Origin: Candidatus Bathyarchaeota archaeon
Lineage (GTDB): Archaea; Thermoproteota; Bathyarchaeia; Bathyarchaeales; Bathyarchaeaceae
NCBI GenBank assembly: GCA_026014605.1
Contig: JAOZIC010000222.1
Coordinates: forward strand, 1-5,693
Reading direction: 5' to 3'
Length of the DNA stretch: 5,693 bases
Shown one piece after another: positions 5,053 through 5,693 of this stretch (its first letter is position 1; each line of letters opens with the position of its first letter). The translations under genes were made by a program, and so were the position numbers. The notes beneath the pieces were generated by a model. That model did not search any database and was not told the DNA's origin. It was given only the letters and a program-made list of their open reading frames with translations.

Positions 5053-5693
5053 AATATAACCTGATTTTCAAGTCCAATCTTTTTGACTTCAACAATCTCA
5101 AGTTTTTCTAGTCGTCTGACAAGTCTCCAAAGACTAGTTCGTGGGATTTGTGGAAAATGTTCTCTTATCTCGGCTTCGAAGGCTTTGCCGTCTTTTTCGG
5201 CTAGGAACTGTATTACTTCTGTTTCTTCTTGGTTTAACTGATTGTGGTTTTTGAGAACCTTCTGGACGTTTGGTCCTCTTTTTCTAATAAAAATAAAGAC
5301 CACAACGATTACTGAGCCAATTCCAACTACTGCAATTATGATATACTCAAAGCCCGTGAGATTCGATTCTGAACCATCAACCGTGAACTCAGAAGATTCC
5401 CCGTTTATTTCTGCGATGTATGTTCCAGGATTTTTGGTTACTATGAATTCTACGGTAGTTGATTGTCCTGCGTCAAGGGTTACTGTTTTTTCGTCTTCTG
5501 TTGTCTGATTAATCTTAAGGGGAACAGAAACAGAACCGCTCTGCCCGCCTGTGTTGGTTACTGCAACTGTGATACTGACTTCTCCTGTGTCTTTGTTTGT
5601 AACTTCAATTTCGCTAAACACGAACTCTGCAGTTGGAGCTAACGGAAATGTGTAACTTATTACCCATTGGTCCGCAAAAAGTTCCAACATGAT
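5043..5693 (-). CDS. Membrane-anchored winged-helix regulator with CARDB-like ectodomain (partial, runs off right edge)
   Basis: The frame is open to the window edge (216 codons visible, an Ile codon preceding the Met at 5690-5688), so the N-terminus is probably missing. From that Met, residues 20-104 form a beta-sandwich like CARDB/Ig-type adhesion domains: AEFVFSEIEVT, VSITVAVTNTGGQSGSVSVPLKI, EDEKTVTLDAGQSTTVEFIV, then PGTYIAEINGESSEFTV. Residues 114-135 are one transmembrane helix followed by RKR, which sets the ectodomain outside and the C-terminus inside. Residues 152-215 are a wHTH: LNQEETEVIQFL, AFEAEIREHF, a recognition-helix-like PRTSLWRLVRRLEKL, and a two-strand wing (EIVEVKKIG, NQVILKK). 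The architecture suggests a one-component signal transducer that reads an extracellular cue and binds DNA at the membrane, as proposed for similar archaeal proteins. The ligand and targets are unknown. It is convergent with the secreted protein gene. Confidence 0.85.
   Translation of the reverse strand: MMLELFADQWVISYTFPLAPTAEFVFSEIEVTNKDTGEVSITVAVTNTGGQSGSVSVPLKINQTTEDEKTVTLDAGQSTTVEFIVTKNPGTYIAEINGESSEFTVDGSESNLTGFEYIIIAVVGIGSVIVVVFIFIRKRGPNVQKVLKNHNQLNQEETEVIQFLAEKDGKAFEAEIREHFPQIPRTSLWRLVRRLEKLEIVEVKKIGLENQVILKK

Noticed and set aside
5242..5508. Plus-strand ORF of 88 codons
   Set aside because: It is antisense to the transmembrane and ectodomain part of the membrane regulator.

Overview
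The window looks like a chromosomal segment of an archaeon with moderate-to-low GC content. The evidence is a class I lysyl-tRNA synthetase (HIGS and KISKS motifs), TATA-box promoters with little or no leader, a tRNA-Gly gene without an encoded CCA, oligo-T terminators, an N-glycan-sequon-rich secreted protein and a membrane-anchored winged-helix protein. A TACK-group lineage such as Bathyarchaeia would fit, but that is inference from gene style; nothing here identifies the taxon.

Layout, left to right. (1) Positions 1-433, minus strand: a winged-helix (wHTH) protein that runs off the left edge and has three tandem 13-residue repeats before its DNA-binding domain. (2) A 219-bp divergent intergenic region with a candidate operator (ATTACGT, 13-nt spacer, ACGTAAT) next to a TATA box. 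(3) 653-1312, plus strand: an all-helical TPR-like protein made of a gapless 109-residue tandem duplication. (4) 1313-1676: a non-coding stretch with several hairpins, the best being a perfect 10-bp inverted repeat closing a 75-nt element. (5) 1677-2117, plus strand: a zinc ribbon fused to a YbjQ/UPF0145 domain, probably translated from a leaderless mRNA. (6) 2131-2204, minus strand: tRNA-Gly(CCC). (7) 2241-3836, minus strand: class I lysS, directly upstream of the tRNA. (8) A 167-bp divergent region with direct repeats and a dyad. (9) 4004-5026, plus strand: a secreted helical protein with seven N-X-T sequons and a Gly-Asn tail. (10) 5043-5693, minus strand: the C-terminal part of a membrane protein with a CARDB-like beta-sandwich outside, one transmembrane helix and a cytoplasmic wHTH; it runs off the right edge.

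The lysS/tRNA-Gly block is housekeeping translation. The rest is accessory: a soluble wHTH protein divergent from a helical-repeat protein, and a secreted glycoprotein-like protein convergent with a membrane-tethered regulator. The most interesting candidate is that last pair, which could form an envelope-sensing unit, although only adjacency supports the link. I see no mobile element, CRISPR array or phage gene.
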